From Gillisella taibaishanensis (lineage in GTDB: Bacteria; Pseudomonadota; Alphaproteobacteria; Rhizobiales; Rhizobiaceae): a stretch of 64,000 bases of DNA. Under the pieces are notes generated by a model. The model was not told the DNA's origin. It saw nothing but the letters and a program-made list of their open reading frames with translations, and made no database searches. Location of the stretch: positions 620,001 through 684,000 of the forward strand of contig NZ_MKIN01000022.1 of the NCBI RefSeq assembly GCF_001938985.1, given 5' to 3'. Below are positions 41,503-51,175 of this stretch, in pieces; within the stretch, counting starts at the first letter, position 1, and the number at the start of each line of letters is the position of its first letter. The translations under genes were made by a program, and so were the position numbers.

Positions 41503-43688
41503 GCGGCTTTGACCTTCTTCCGCTTGGCCAGCTTCTCCACGACATTCTCGATCATCCGCATGCCAGCATCATTGCCGAGCGTCATGATCGATTCCGGGTG
41601 GAACTGCACGGCGGCGACAGGCTCCTTGGTATGCTCGATGCCCATGATCGTGCCGTCCTCGCTTTCGGCGGTGACGGTGAAATCCTTGGGCAAGTTCGCC
41701 GGGTCGGCATGCAGTGAATGGTAGCGTCCAACCGTCACTTCCTTGCCCAGACCGGCAAACACCGTTCCCGCATCGAGCACGCGGATACGCGAAGGCTTGC
41801 CATGCATGGGCACGGAAAGCTGACGCAGCGTACCGCCATAGGCTTCCGTCAGCGCCTGCAAACCGAGGCAGACGCCGAAGATCGGCAGATCGCGGTCCCG
41901 GGCCTTGCGGATCGTTGCGGTGCAATCGAAATCAGACGGCGAACCCGGTCCGGGCGACAGAACGACCAGATCGGGGTTCAACCGGTCGAACACCTCTTCC
42001 GGCACTGGCGAGCGCACCGTGCTGACATTGGCGCCCGTCTGGCGGAAATAATTGGCGAGCGTATGGACGAAACTGTCCTCGTGATCGACCAGGAGAATGT
42101 TGACGCCATGCCCGACATTGGCCACATCGCGCTTCACCTTGGCATTCTGGCCAGTCTTGGCGTCGAGAATGGCTGATATCATCGCTGATGCCTTCAGTTC
42201 GGTCTCGGCCTCTTCTTCATGCGGGTCGCTGTCGTTGAGCAGCGTGGCGCCGGCGCGCACTTCGGCAATGCCGTCCTTGATGCGCACGGTGCGCAGCGTC
42301 AGCCCCGTATTCATATCGCCATTGAAGCCGACCATGCCGACCGCGCCGCCATACCAGGCGCGCGGGCTCTTTTCATGCGCCTCGATGAAGCGCATCGCCC
42401 ATAGCTTCGGCGCGCCGGTGACGGTCACCGCCCAGGCATGCGACAGGAAGGCGTCAAAGGCATCCATGCCGTCGCGCAAGCGGCCCTCGATATGGTCGAC
42501 CGTGTGGATCAGCCGCGAATACATTTCGATCTGGCGCCGGCCGATCACCTTGACCGAGCCCGGCTCGCAGACCCGGCTCTTGTCGTTGCGGTCGACATCC
42601 GAGCACATGGTCAGCTCGGATTCGTCCTTCTTCGAGTTCAGCAGTTTCAGGATCTGCTCGCTGTCAGCAATCGGATCGTCGCCGCGCTTGATAGTGCCCG
42701 AGATCGGGCAGGTCTCGACCCGGCGGCCGTTGACGCGCACGAACATCTCAGGCGACGCCCCGACCAGAAATTCCTGATGGCCGAGATTGATGAAGAAGGA
42801 ATAGGGCGACGGATTGATCTCTTTCAGCCGCTTGGAAATGTCAGAGGGCTTGCTGTCGCAACGCTCCATGAACTTCTGTCCCGGCACGACTTCGAACAGG
42901 TCGCCCTTGCGGAAGCTTTCCTTGGCTTTGATAACCAGTTCGGCATATTCGCCGGGACGGTGATCGCCGCGCGGCGGAATGGTATCGACATGGCGGAAGG
43001 GTTCCGGCGCAATCTCGCCGCTCTTGCCAGCTGTCGTCTCGCCATCTTTTTCAAAGTCGTAGCGGTCGATCCAGGCCTTGGCGGAATAGTGGTCGACGAC
43101 AAGGATCTCGTCGGGCAGGAACAGCACCATATCGCGCTGGTCGTCGGGACGGGTGAGCTTCAGGTCAATGGCGTCGAACTGGAAGGCGAGATCGTAGCCG
43201 AAGGCACCAAACAGGCCGATACTGCTATCGGCTGGCGAATGAAAAAGATCAGTAATTGCCCGCAGGACCGTAAACACGGTCGGCGCCTTGGAGCGTTCTT
43301 CCTCGGTAAACACCCGGTCCGGCACCTTGACCGTCAGGTCGAGACGCTGCGCGGTGCGGGCGCCGAGTTCAAGATCCGACACAGTCTTCAGCCGATCCGC
43401 GATGAAGGACAGCAGCACTTCGCCCCGGCCATTATAGGCCTCGATCCAAACCTTGCGACCGAAGGAGGACAGGCCGAGCGGCGGATCGACGATAGCCGTA
43501 TCCCAACGGGTATAGCGACCCGGATACTCATAATTGGAGGAAAACACCGCGCCGCGACGCTCGTCCAACTTCTCGACATAGCTGGAAACGGCATCGGCAT
43601 AGGGCGTCTCGCGGCGCTGGCGCGTCACGGTTATTCCGCCCCGTGTCTGGTAGATCTCGCTATTGTCATCGCGAATGATGGTTGCCAT
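41499..43688 (-). CDS. trpE: Fused anthranilate synthase TrpE(G)
   Basis: Makes anthranilate from chorismate and glutamine. At 729 residues it joins component I (about 1-510; [14 protein letters not shown] near 50-63, [62 protein letters not shown]) to a class I glutamine amidotransferase (about 530-729; [30 protein letters not shown] with the nucleophile Cys, [10 protein letters not shown] with His/Glu). This fusion is characteristic of rhizobia. It is controlled by the trpL attenuator upstream. Confidence 0.97.
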   Translation of the reverse strand: MATIIRDDNSEIYQTRGGITVTRQRRETPYADAVSSYVEKLDERRGAVFSSNYEYPGRYTRWDTAIVDPPLGLSSFGRKVWIEAYNGRGEVLLSFIADRLKTVSDLELGARTAQRLDLTVKVPDRVFTEEERSKAPTVFTVLRAITDLFHSPADSSIGLFGAFGYDLAFQFDAIDLKLTRPDDQRDMVLFLPDEILVVDHYSAKAWIDRYDFEKDGETTAGKSGEIAPEPFRHVDTIPPRGDHRPGEYAELVIKAKESFRKGDLFEVVPGQKFMERCDSKPSDISKRLKEINPSPYSFFINLGHQEFLVGASPEMFVRVNGRRVETCPISGTIKRGDDPIADSEQILKLLNSKKDESELTMCSDVDRNDKSRVCEPGSVKVIGRRQIEMYSRLIHTVDHIEGRLRDGMDAFDAFLSHAWAVTVTGAPKLWAMRFIEAHEKSPRAWYGGAVGMVGFNGDMNTGLTLRTVRIKDGIAEVRAGATLLNDSDPHEEEAETELKASAMISAILDAKTGQNAKVKRDVANVGHGVNILLVDHEDSFVHTLANYFRQTGANVSTVRSPVPEEVFDRLNPDLVVLSPGPGSPSDFDCTATIRKARDRDLPIFGVCLGLQALTEAYGGTLRQLSVPMHGKPSRIRVLDAGTVFAGLGKEVTVGRYHSLHADPANLPKDFTVTAESEDGTIMGIEHTKEPVAAVQFHPESIMTLGNDAGMRMIENVVEKLAKRKKVKAA

Positions 43689-43740
43689 GGCGTATAGTCC
43701 TCGTCATCAAGCTCGGCCATCGAGGGGCCATGAATACAAA

Positions 43741-43770
43741 AAAGCCGCCTCAGGGGTTCCGGGCGGCTTT
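43741..43770 (-). terminator. trp attenuator terminator
   Basis: Reading the minus strand: AAAGCCGCC, 12-nt loop, GGCGGCTTT then TTTTG. It lies between trpL and trpE(G), about 55 bp before the trpE(G) ATG. The loop region can pair with the upstream leader sequence for antitermination. Confidence 0.88.
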
Positions 43771-43809
43771 GGGGTCAATCGTCTTCAGACATGACTGGTC
43801 AAGGCCGCG

Positions 43810-43854
43810 TTAGCGAACCCACCACCAAGCATTCATGGACAAAGCGATCTTCAT
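43810..43854 (-). CDS. trpL: trp operon leader peptide TrpL
   Basis: A 14-residue peptide MKIALSMNAWWWVR with three consecutive Trp codons (TGG TGG TGG). Ribosome stalling there when charged tRNA-Trp is scarce allows trpE(G) transcription past the attenuator. The first ATG at 43854 sits at the expected transcription start, so the mRNA is leaderless as in S. meliloti. Its sequence differs from the S. meliloti peptide except for the WWW-R ending. Confidence 0.9.
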   Translation of the reverse strand: MKIALSMNAWWWVR

Positions 43855-43862
43855 GGGACGAT

Positions 43863-43891
43863 TTCTTAACCCGGTCCGATCCGCCGCGCAA
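43863..43891 (-). promoter_or_regulatory. Promoter of trpL-trpE(G)
   Basis: On the minus strand TTGCGC (43891-43886), 17 bp, TAAGAA (43868-43863), about 8 bp before the trpL ATG. Confidence 0.6.
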
Positions 43892-44007
43892 GGGAGATTT
43901 TTGGGCGGGCATGCAGCGCTCGCCGGGAGGCACAGATCGCGTTGAGCCTTGAAACTATTTAGAGGTTCAAACGTTCCCTACTCCGGATGAAATCGTGGGG
44001 ACGACGC

Positions 44008-45054
44008 ATGACGAGAGTAAAAGCGCTGCTTCTGGCGGGTGGCATGAGCTGTCTGAGCCTGATCTGCCTGACCGGTGCATCGCAGCCGCCAAGCGCATCG
44101 TCGCAGCAAAAGGAGGCCCTTCCCGAACAGGGGCCTGTTCCCGATCCCAAGCCGAAAACCGCTGATGATGCGAAGCCTGCGCAAAGCGAAGATCCGCAAG
44201 CTACCGGTAAAAGCTCCGGCAAAGGCGATGACAAGACCGACGGCAAAACCACCGACGCCCCCACCCAGAATCCCGCCGGCAATGCAGCAGGTCAAGCCCC
44301 TGTTCCTGCCCCGGAAACCGTGCCGGTCCCTAAGCCTTCGCCAGCAGCACCGCCCTCATCCACCCCAGCCGCTCCGGACGCCAAAAGCGATGCGGCACCG
44401 GGCAAGGCGGGCGGGCCCTCTTCCGCGCCCACCGAAACTGCCACACCACCTGCACCTCCCCCGCCGCCGCCGATCATGGCCGAGGACCCTGCGGCCTACG
44501 CCCAATGCCTTATCGACCTGAAGGCCGAGGGTGCCGAATTTACCGAGAAGCCGAAGATCGATGATGGCAATGGCTGCGGCATCGACAAACCGCTGGAGGT
44601 TACGGCCATCCTTCCGGGCGTGACGCTGAAGCCCAAGGGAACTTTGCGCTGCGCCGCCGCGCTCGAGCTATCGCAATGGCTGAAGACCGTGGTGATCCCC
44701 GCCGCCGACCAGGCCCTGCCCGACAAGGGCAAGCTGAAGGGCATCGACCAGGCCTCTACCTATATCTGTCGCAACCGCAACAGCCTCAGCACCGGCAAAA
44801 TGTCCGAGCACGCCAAAGGCAACGCCATCGACATCGCCGGACTGGAATTCGAAAAAGGCCCGGTGCCGATGAAGATCGTGCCGGACAGCGAGCCCACCCT
44901 GCCCGGTGCCTTCCAGCGCACGGTCAATGCATCTGCCTGCCTGTATTTCACCACGGTGCTGGCCCCAGGCGCCGACGAGACCCACAAGGATCACCTGCAT
45001 CTCGATCTGATCAAGCGCCGCAACGATTACCGGGTCTGCCAGGAGCCGGATTGA
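44008..45054 (+). CDS. Extensin-like family protein
   Basis: A 348-residue exported protein. Signal peptide (MTRVKALLLAGGMSCLSLIC), then a long Pro/Ala/Lys/Asp-rich linker (about 25-165), and a C-terminal extensin-like domain (about 170-348) with CAAALELSQWLKTVVIPAADQA, RNRNSLSTGKMSEHAKGNAIDIAG, ACLYFTTVLAPGADETHKDHLHLDL. The HxxxxxxD and HxHxD residues resemble the LAS-type metallopeptidase fold, so a cell wall peptidase role is possible. The ATG at 44008 after GGGGA is preferred to 43987. Confidence 0.87.
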   Translation: MTRVKALLLAGGMSCLSLICLTGASQPPSASSQQKEALPEQGPVPDPKPKTADDAKPAQSEDPQATGKSSGKGDDKTDGKTTDAPTQNPAGNAAGQAPVPAPETVPVPKPSPAAPPSSTPAAPDAKSDAAPGKAGGPSSAPTETATPPAPPPPPPIMAEDPAAYAQCLIDLKAEGAEFTEKPKIDDGNGCGIDKPLEVTAILPGVTLKPKGTLRCAAALELSQWLKTVVIPAADQALPDKGKLKGIDQASTYICRNRNSLSTGKMSEHAKGNAIDIAGLEFEKGPVPMKIVPDSEPTLPGAFQRTVNASACLYFTTVLAPGADETHKDHLHLDLIKRRNDYRVCQEPD

Positions 45055-45091
45055 CCGGCTCCTGACGTTGGTTTTGACTGTCCAATTGTCT

Positions 45092-45142
45092 ACGTGTTTC
45101 CGGACGGAAAACCGGTTCCCACTTTTCCTGGAAACACTCTAG
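45092..45142. repeat. Dispersed intergenic repeat, family A copy 3
   Basis: GTGTTTCCGGACGGAAAACCGGTTCCCACTTTTCC...ACTCTAG in the inverse orientation; same words as the copies at 56.5 and 63.7 kb. It sits just beyond the 3' end of the TonB receptor gene. Confidence 0.6.
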
Positions 45143-47316
45143 AACTTCTGCGAAATGGCGATCTTGAAATACCGGCCCGCTTCGGAATAAAGCGCGTTGG
45201 CGTTGGCGACATCCTTCACCTCAAGCGCGTCGTAATACTGCTTGTCGAACAGATTGTAGACGCCGGCCTGCAGCCGCAGCCCCTTGGTCTGTTCCGGCTC
45301 CCACCAGCCCGTCAGGTTGACGGTGCCGTAGCCGCCGGGCTTGGTGGAGGCATTGGACTTGTCGGAGACGGCGGCGGCCGCGACCATGCTGATATCGGTG
45401 CCCCAGGTTTCCCGCTCGTAACCGATGCCGACAATGGCCTTGAGCGGCGGCACGGTATCCAACAACACATCCGTATCGAGATCGGTGCCGCGCGCATAGA
45501 ACATCGAGCCATGCAGGTTGATGCCATTGGTGAAGGTCTTGTGACCCTCGATCTCGACACCGCTGATACGGACATTGGCGCGGTTGATATATTCGTAGGT
45601 GCCGATGGCATAACCAGGCGTGCGGACCGGGTCTGACGTATCGATGAAATTCTTATAGCGGGTGGTGAAGGCGCTGATCCGGCCGCCGAAATCCTCATTG
45701 CCGAGATTGGCGCCGACATCGAAGCCCCAGCTGGTTTCAGGCTTCAGATCAGGATTACCGATCGAGCGGTAAAGCGGCGAATTGTCGTAATCGACATAGA
45801 GCTGGTAGGCATTGGGCGACTTGAAGGCGGTGGAAAACTGCGCGTAAAGCTCCGCATCCGGCGTCGCCTGCCATGCGGCGCGCAGCTTGGGCGAGATGTG
45901 GGCACCGTCCTGGCCGTCGGGCATGGTGCCCTTGTAGCTCGCGGTATTCTGCGGGTCTTCCTTGTACCAGTCGAAGCGCAGGCCTGGTGTCAGCGAAACG
46001 GGGCTGTCGCCAAGCGTAATCTTGTCCTCCACAAAGGCGCCGAGCTTGTAGGAGTTTATGTCCGGCGAATAGGCCTGGTTGATGTGGTAAAAGGCGCAGG
46101 CCGCAACATATCGGACCGAGCAACTGTCCGCGCCCGACAGGTAATAGCTGCTGGCGGTATATCTGACATCGGCGCCGAAAGTCAGCCGATGCTTGAAAAC
46201 CCCGGTGCTGAAATCGGAATTGGCATAGCCGTTGAAGCCGATGTCGCGCTGTTCACTTTCCATGGAACGGTCGTAGATGCCGACCGGCGCGCTCAAGCGG
46301 TAGGCATTGGTGCCTTCAACACGAGTGGCGCGCTGCCAGTAGAGCGTTGCAAAAGCGCTGTCGATCCAGCTGTCGGCGGACGTGCTGTCATATTTATAAT
46401 CCAGCGAAACCCGGTCACGGCCCTTGTCCTGGATATAGTCGTAGTCGCCGGCCCGGTAGGTCGTGCCGTAGGCGCTATAGGACTTGTAATCCTTTTTGGA
46501 ATTGTAGCTGTAATGCTCCGCCGTGACGCCAATCGTGTTGCCGCCTTCCAGCTCCTGGCGAACCTTGAACAGAAAATTGCGGTCGTTATAGCTCATGGGA
46601 TCGGCTTCGGTGCGGGTTCCCCTGGTGCCGCCGACATCTCCGGTCGTCTCGGTCTCGTGACCGTATTTGTAGGACGACTGGAACAGCACCGAGGTGTTGT
46701 CGAATTTCTTGGCGATGGCGCCTGATGTAGTCCAGGACCGATCGGAACTGTCATAGCCCAGCTTGGCGATGCCACCGAAGCTCTTGCCATCGCCGATCAG
46801 GTCTTCCGGCTCATAGGTATGCAGCAGCAGCGCGCCGCCGAGCGCACCGGAGCCCGCACGGCTGGAATCGGCGCTGTGCAGCACGTCCACAGACGAGAGC
46901 GAGTTGAAATCATAGGTGTCGGCGCCGCCACCGTAATTGTAGACGCTGTCAAAAAAGTAGGGAACCGGAATGCCGTCGATCGTGGTCAGCACCCGATCGG
47001 CCTCAAGGCCGCGAATGTTGACGCTCTTGGAATTCTTCACATAGGTCACGCTCGGCTCGACGGTGTTGCCGAGGTCGTCGATATCGTCGATCTGCTTCTT
47101 CTGCAGTGTCTCGGCATTCGTGCGGGTGGCAAGCGGCGTATCCTCTACGGACCCTTTGGGCACAGCCTGACCCTTGACGCTAATGGTCGTCAGCTGGGTT
47201 TCGCCCTCGTCCGCCGGTTTCTTAACCGCGTCTTGCGCCAGAGCCGAAACCGTTGCGACCACTGTGCACAAAGCGGTGCAGGTGAGCAGAAGAGGCCGAA
47301 TTCCCCTAGAAGACAT
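45139..47316 (-). CDS. TonB-dependent hemoglobin/heme-family outer-membrane receptor
   Basis: A 725-residue outer-membrane receptor of the hemoglobin/transferrin/lactoferrin class. After a signal peptide (ending VSALAQ) comes a TonB-box-like segment (TQLTTISVKG), the plug (NIRGLEADRVLTTIDGIPVPYF, then SADSSRAGSGALGGALLL), and a beta-barrel with FRLKPETSWGFDVGANLG-type repeats (here NPDLKPETSWGFDVGANLG) ending in the expected aromatic residue (ISQKF). It probably imports heme and is iron regulated. Start ATG 47316; an in-frame GTG at 47349 is an alternative. Confidence 0.9.
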   Translation of the reverse strand: MSSRGIRPLLLTCTALCTVVATVSALAQDAVKKPADEGETQLTTISVKGQAVPKGSVEDTPLATRTNAETLQKKQIDDIDDLGNTVEPSVTYVKNSKSVNIRGLEADRVLTTIDGIPVPYFFDSVYNYGGGADTYDFNSLSSVDVLHSADSSRAGSGALGGALLLHTYEPEDLIGDGKSFGGIAKLGYDSSDRSWTTSGAIAKKFDNTSVLFQSSYKYGHETETTGDVGGTRGTRTEADPMSYNDRNFLFKVRQELEGGNTIGVTAEHYSYNSKKDYKSYSAYGTTYRAGDYDYIQDKGRDRVSLDYKYDSTSADSWIDSAFATLYWQRATRVEGTNAYRLSAPVGIYDRSMESEQRDIGFNGYANSDFSTGVFKHRLTFGADVRYTASSYYLSGADSCSVRYVAACAFYHINQAYSPDINSYKLGAFVEDKITLGDSPVSLTPGLRFDWYKEDPQNTASYKGTMPDGQDGAHISPKLRAAWQATPDAELYAQFSTAFKSPNAYQLYVDYDNSPLYRSIGNPDLKPETSWGFDVGANLGNEDFGGRISAFTTRYKNFIDTSDPVRTPGYAIGTYEYINRANVRISGVEIEGHKTFTNGINLHGSMFYARGTDLDTDVLLDTVPPLKAIVGIGYERETWGTDISMVAAAAVSDKSNASTKPGGYGTVNLTGWWEPEQTKGLRLQAGVYNLFDKQYYDALEVKDVANANALYSEAGRYFKIAISQKF

Positions 47317-47441
47317 GGTGCTAACTTTCGATAAGGCGCGCGAAAGCACACGGCCACCGAATGTGTGGTCGATTTCGAACGCGAGTGATGGTCCCCGAAA
47401 AAGGCACAGCCGACTTGGCTGGCCTCAATTTGGACACTTAT

Positions 47442-47480
47442 AAAACATGATTTTTTCTGTCAACATTAAAAACATGATTT
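47442..47480. repeat. Direct repeat AAAACATGATTT upstream of the TonB receptor
   Basis: AAAACATGATTT occurs at 47442-47453 and 47469-47480, 27 bp apart, in the AT-rich region before the receptor start. Spacing close to 2.5 helical turns suggests a regulator site or promoter repeats; no Irr or Fur-type palindrome is obvious. Confidence 0.4.
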
Positions 47481-47584
47481 AAAAACTCATATTTTTATTT
47501 CGGCGAAAACTACGCTATTTTCCAATGTATTTGGAAATAGGACGGCGCTTTCAGCGGCACTGGTCCGCGGCCTTGGGAAACGGG

Positions 47585-49252
47585 TTAGAACAGCCCTTCG
47601 ACAAACCCCTGCTCATCGAGCCGGATGGTTTCGGCCGCCGGTTTGCGCGGCAGGCCGGGCATGGTCATGATGTCGCCCGTGATCGCCACGATGAAGCCCG
47701 CACCCGCAGACAGCCTGACTTCGCGCACATGCACTTCATGACCTTCGGGCGCTCCAAGCAGGGTTGGATCCGTCGAAAAGGAATATTGGGTTTTGGCAAT
47801 GCACACAGGTAGCTGGCCGTAACCCATCGCCTCGAACTGGGCGAGTTGGTCGAGCACGGCGCGATCCGCCGTGACGCTGCCGGCCCGGTAGATCTGCTTG
47901 GCAACTGTTTCAATCTTCGCAAACAGTGGCATGTCGTCGGGATAGATCGGCTGGAAATCAGCCTTGCCGCTATCCGCCATGGCCTTGACCTTCTGCGCCA
48001 GTTCCTCGATGCCCGCCCCGCCCTCAGCCCAATGGCGGCACAGCACCGCCTCGACGCCAAGCCCGCTGGTGTATTCCTTCAGGGCCGCAATTTCGGCGTC
48101 CGTATCGGATAGAAAATGATTGATCGCAACGATCACAGGTACGCCGAAGCTGCCGACATTCTCCACATGACGACCGAGATTGACGGCGCCGCGTACAAGC
48201 GCTGCCACATCTTCACGACCAAGCTCGGCGCGTGCCACACCGCCATTCATCTTCAAAGCACGAACGGTCGCGACGATCACGGCGGCGGCCGGACGAAGCC
48301 CGGCCTTGCGGCATTTGATATCGAAGAATTTCTCTGCGCCAAGGTCAGCGCCGAAACCGGCTTCCGTCACGACGTAATCGGCAAGCTTCAGCGCCGCCTT
48401 GGTCGCCACCACGGAATTGCAGCCATGGGCGATATTGGCGAACGGCCCGCCATGCACGAAGGCCGGGTTGTTTTCGAGCGTCTGCACGAGATTGGGCTGG
48501 ATCGCCTCCTTCAACAGCACCGCCATGGCCTGATGCGCCTTGATGTCACGGGCATGCACCGGCGTCTTGTCGCGCCGATAGCCGATGACGATCTGGCCGA
48601 GACGCTCTTCCAGATCGGCGAGATCGCGGGCCAGACACAGGATTGCCATCACTTCTGACGCGACCGTAATGTCGAAGCCGGTCTCGCGCGGGAAACCGTT
48701 GCGCACGCCGCCAAGCGCGCCGACCATGTCGCGCAGCGCCCGGTCGTTCATGTCGACCACGCGGCGCCAGGCGATGCGGCGAAGGTCGAGATCCTGCTCG
48801 TTGCCCCAATAAATATGGTTGTCGATCATCGCCGCCAGCAGGTTATGCGCTGATGTGATTGCGTGGAAATCGCCGGTGAAATGCAGGTTGATGTCTTCCA
48901 TCGGCACGACCTGCGCCCGCCCGCCACCGGCCGCCCCGCCCTTCACACCGAAACAGGGACCGAGCGACGGTTCGCGCACGCAAACGACAGCCTTGGCGCC
49001 AATCCGGTTCAACCCATCGACCAGCCCGACCGTGGTGGTGGTCTTACCCTCGCCCGCAGGCGTCGGATTGATGGCGGTCACCAGGATCAGCTTACCGTCG
49101 GGCAGATCGGTCAGCGACTGCAGGAAAGCAGCGCCGATCTTTGCCTTGTCATGACCGTAAGGAGACAAGTCGGCCGGTTCGATACCCAGGCGCTGGCCGA
49201 TTTCGCCGATCGGCAACTTCCTAGCCGCCCGTGCAATTTCAATATCCGACAT
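47585..49252 (-). CDS. fhs: Formate-tetrahydrofolate ligase
   Basis: Makes 10-formyl-tetrahydrofolate from formate, THF and ATP, feeding one-carbon metabolism. 555 residues, full length. P-loop [14 protein letters not shown] near residue 64-77; [24 protein letters not shown] motif ([15 protein letters not shown]); [43 protein letters not shown]; and [22 protein letters not shown] at the C-terminus. Monocistronic by position. Confidence 0.97.
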   Translation of the reverse strand: MSDIEIARAARKLPIGEIGQRLGIEPADLSPYGHDKAKIGAAFLQSLTDLPDGKLILVTAINPTPAGEGKTTTTVGLVDGLNRIGAKAVVCVREPSLGPCFGVKGGAAGGGRAQVVPMEDINLHFTGDFHAITSAHNLLAAMIDNHIYWGNEQDLDLRRIAWRRVVDMNDRALRDMVGALGGVRNGFPRETGFDITVASEVMAILCLARDLADLEERLGQIVIGYRRDKTPVHARDIKAHQAMAVLLKEAIQPNLVQTLENNPAFVHGGPFANIAHGCNSVVATKAALKLADYVVTEAGFGADLGAEKFFDIKCRKAGLRPAAAVIVATVRALKMNGGVARAELGREDVAALVRGAVNLGRHVENVGSFGVPVIVAINHFLSDTDAEIAALKEYTSGLGVEAVLCRHWAEGGAGIEELAQKVKAMADSGKADFQPIYPDDMPLFAKIETVAKQIYRAGSVTADRAVLDQLAQFEAMGYGQLPVCIAKTQYSFSTDPTLLGAPEGHEVHVREVRLSAGAGFIVAITGDIMTMPGLPRKPAAETIRLDEQGFVEGLF

Positions 49253-49884
49253 CAGCCCCTAAACCTCTCGCATAGACAAATCCCCCAGCCGCGCCACGCA
49301 ATGCGCGAAACACGACACGGATGTCTAAGCTCATAAAGCTCAATGCCTCTGGCAGGAAGTGTTTAGCACCGCTTTTCCATGGGAATCATGCACCGAATCC
49401 AACATTCCGTTCGTGCTCGTGTGCGCGCATCTCACCCTCCAGCTTTGAAGAAACCAACGTTATTACCTTGACTTCCGGGGGGTATTCGGGCTCATTAACA
49501 AAACTTGACAAACGGTTACAGGTTGCCGCGACTTCCTCAGACTATTAAGGTTACCGGGTCAGTCGAGGCTCGTTGACGATAATCTGCCGACCCGGTTTGC
49601 GCCAGTTAGAGACGTGACCGCGACACGGCAAATGCGTCGGCTACCGAGGTGCAGACGACGGAAAAAAGCCGTTACAGTGGTGAAGACAAATTGAACCGAC
49701 CTCTTAATCGACGCTATAGAGATAGTGATTATAGTCCAGTGCATGTTCACGGGAATTTGAGGAAGATCCATTCAAAGCCCGTCAATCAGAACTTTCTAAA
49801 ACTCAACGATGGGTTATATGATGTGCTTGCTCGTTTCGAGCGGTCGTTAATCCAGTCACCCACACCTCGAATTCAGTCGCCCCC
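49253..49884. other. Intergenic region without a convincing gene
   Basis: 632 bp between the fhs start and the LuxR gene. An 80-codon frame at 49649-49891 on the plus strand begins with GTG and has no ribosome site or recognisable domain. The DNA is less GC-rich than coding sequence. It may hold promoters for fhs (leftward) and luxR (rightward). Confidence 0.5.
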
Positions 49885-50610
49885 ATGTTGATCGCCGAGC
49901 GCCAATCACTGCTCAGTTCTGAAATTACCGCGATGGAGTCGCGCGATCATTGCACGGATGTGCTGCGGCGCGTGGCCCAGTCGTTCGGCATGACGCATGG
50001 CAGCATCATGCTCGTTCCCAGTCCGGGGGACGTGCGCCTCCTGCCGCTCGTGCTCGAATCTACCCTGCCAATCGAGTTCGGCCATGAATTCGACCGGCAT
50101 CAATTCATTCGGTACTGCCCAATCGTGTGCAAATTTGCGGACTCGATCCTGCCGCGCACCTGGGACCTGAAATTCCGCAGTGATCCTGACATGGAAGCGG
50201 AATGGCCACCGGCGATGCGAGATCTTATGATGCGCTTCGGACTGGTTATCGGCGTGGTCTTCGTCTTCCCCTCGCCCGATTCAAAGTTGTATTTCGTCCG
50301 CTTCGATGGCGATCGCCCCCCCTTGGCGCAATGCGAAATGAACGAGCTCAGCATGCTCGCGATGACCGTGTTCGACCAATATGATCGCCTGCGCCGCAAC
50401 GAGTTGATGCATGTCGACGTACTCTCCGCGCGTGAGCTGGAAGTGGTGCGCTGGACGGCACAGGGAAAGACTTCGGTCGAAATAGGTCAAATCCTCTCCT
50501 TGTCTGACCACACGATAAACGCGTATATGACGACAGCTATGAAAAAGCTTGATTGCGTGAACCGAACGCAATTGGTAGCAAAGGCCATAAGGCTGAAGAT
50601 CATTCAATAG
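49885..50610 (+). CDS. LuxR family transcriptional regulator
   Basis: A 241-residue LuxR regulator. An N-terminal autoinducer-binding-like domain (about 15-160; RFGLVIGVVFVFPSPD, YFVRFDGDRPPL) precedes a C-terminal HTH at about 180-238 (LSARELEVVRWTAQGKTSVEIGQIL then DHTINAYMTTAMKKL). The ligand residues of known acyl-homoserine lactone receptors are not obvious, so it may be a LuxR solo. No luxI-like gene is present in the window. The gene has no strong ribosome site and starts at the first ATG in frame. Confidence 0.85.
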   Translation: MLIAERQSLLSSEITAMESRDHCTDVLRRVAQSFGMTHGSIMLVPSPGDVRLLPLVLESTLPIEFGHEFDRHQFIRYCPIVCKFADSILPRTWDLKFRSDPDMEAEWPPAMRDLMMRFGLVIGVVFVFPSPDSKLYFVRFDGDRPPLAQCEMNELSMLAMTVFDQYDRLRRNELMHVDVLSARELEVVRWTAQGKTSVEIGQILSLSDHTINAYMTTAMKKLDCVNRTQLVAKAIRLKIIQ

Positions 50611-50645
50611 ATATGCGCTTCGGTCAGGCCGACAGGAGGTTTGAC

Positions 50646-51095
50646 TTGGCTTGGCGTTCCTACGAAACGCGACATCGCCCACTTGAAAACTATCATGCGA
50701 TCGGGCTGCATGAATGCGACGTCATCGCCCTCGCCCAGGCCATGCAACTTTGCGGCTTCTGGAAATTGGATATCGATAAGGGCCTTTTTTTCGGCACCAA
50801 GCAGATTTCTGACATTTTCGAAATCGAGCATATCGAGGGGCCGATGAACATTCAGCAACTCGCAGAGCGCATTCATCCCGATGACCTCGACCATGTCTCG
50901 GAAACTTATTTTCGGGCCTGCTCGGCACGCGGCAGGTTCCACACCATTCACCGGATCATCACCTCGACAGGGGTCGTAAAACACATCCGCTCCGTCGGTC
51001 TGCATCGCGCGACAGACATCGGGTCGGGAGAATATCGCGGCATGCTGCACGAACTGTTTCCGCTGCAGCCGATGGCGAGTGTCGTGGCACTATAA
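50646..51095 (+). CDS. PAS domain-containing protein, TTG start
   Basis: A 149-residue single PAS-fold protein: FWKLDIDKGLFFGTKQISDIF, LAERIHPDDLDHVSETYFRAC, FHTIHRIITSTGVVKHIRSVG. No output domain follows, so it may act as a sensory partner of another protein. The only good ribosome site is AGGAGG at 50634-50639, 6 bp before a TTG at 50646 in frame; the ATG at 50613 lacks a site. It follows the LuxR gene by 35 bp and is probably cotranscribed. Confidence 0.75.
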   Translation: MAWRSYETRHRPLENYHAIGLHECDVIALAQAMQLCGFWKLDIDKGLFFGTKQISDIFEIEHIEGPMNIQQLAERIHPDDLDHVSETYFRACSARGRFHTIHRIITSTGVVKHIRSVGLHRATDIGSGEYRGMLHELFPLQPMASVVAL

Positions 51096-51138
51096 TCAGG
51101 CCGCATTGATCTCTTGATCGAAGCAAAACAGGCTAGGA

Positions 51139-51167
51139 GCAAACGGAGCGGTCGACGCTCCGTTTGC
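51139..51167. terminator. Bidirectional terminator
   Basis: Perfect 12-bp stem GCAAACGGAGCG / CGCTCCGTTTGC, loop GTCGA, between the convergent PAS and DUF2333 genes; serves either side. Confidence 0.8.
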
Positions 51168-51175
51168 TTATGAAA

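Larger units (their letters stand above)
43735..43856 (-). ncRNA. Attenuated trp leader transcript (rnTrpL type)
   Basis: From the predicted start next to the trpL ATG to the end of the attenuator T-run. In Sinorhizobium meliloti the equivalent attenuated leader works as a trans-acting small RNA. Here the same arrangement (leader peptide with consecutive Trp codons, terminator before trpE(G)) is visible; trans activity is inferred only from that homologue. Confidence 0.6.

Noticed and set aside
42438-43697. 419-codon plus-strand frame opposite trpE(G)
   Set aside because: Antisense to trpE(G); no ribosome site and no recognisable motif.
49649-49891. 80-codon plus-strand frame before the LuxR gene
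   Set aside because: Starts at GTG without a ribosome site and has no recognisable feature; left as intergenic.
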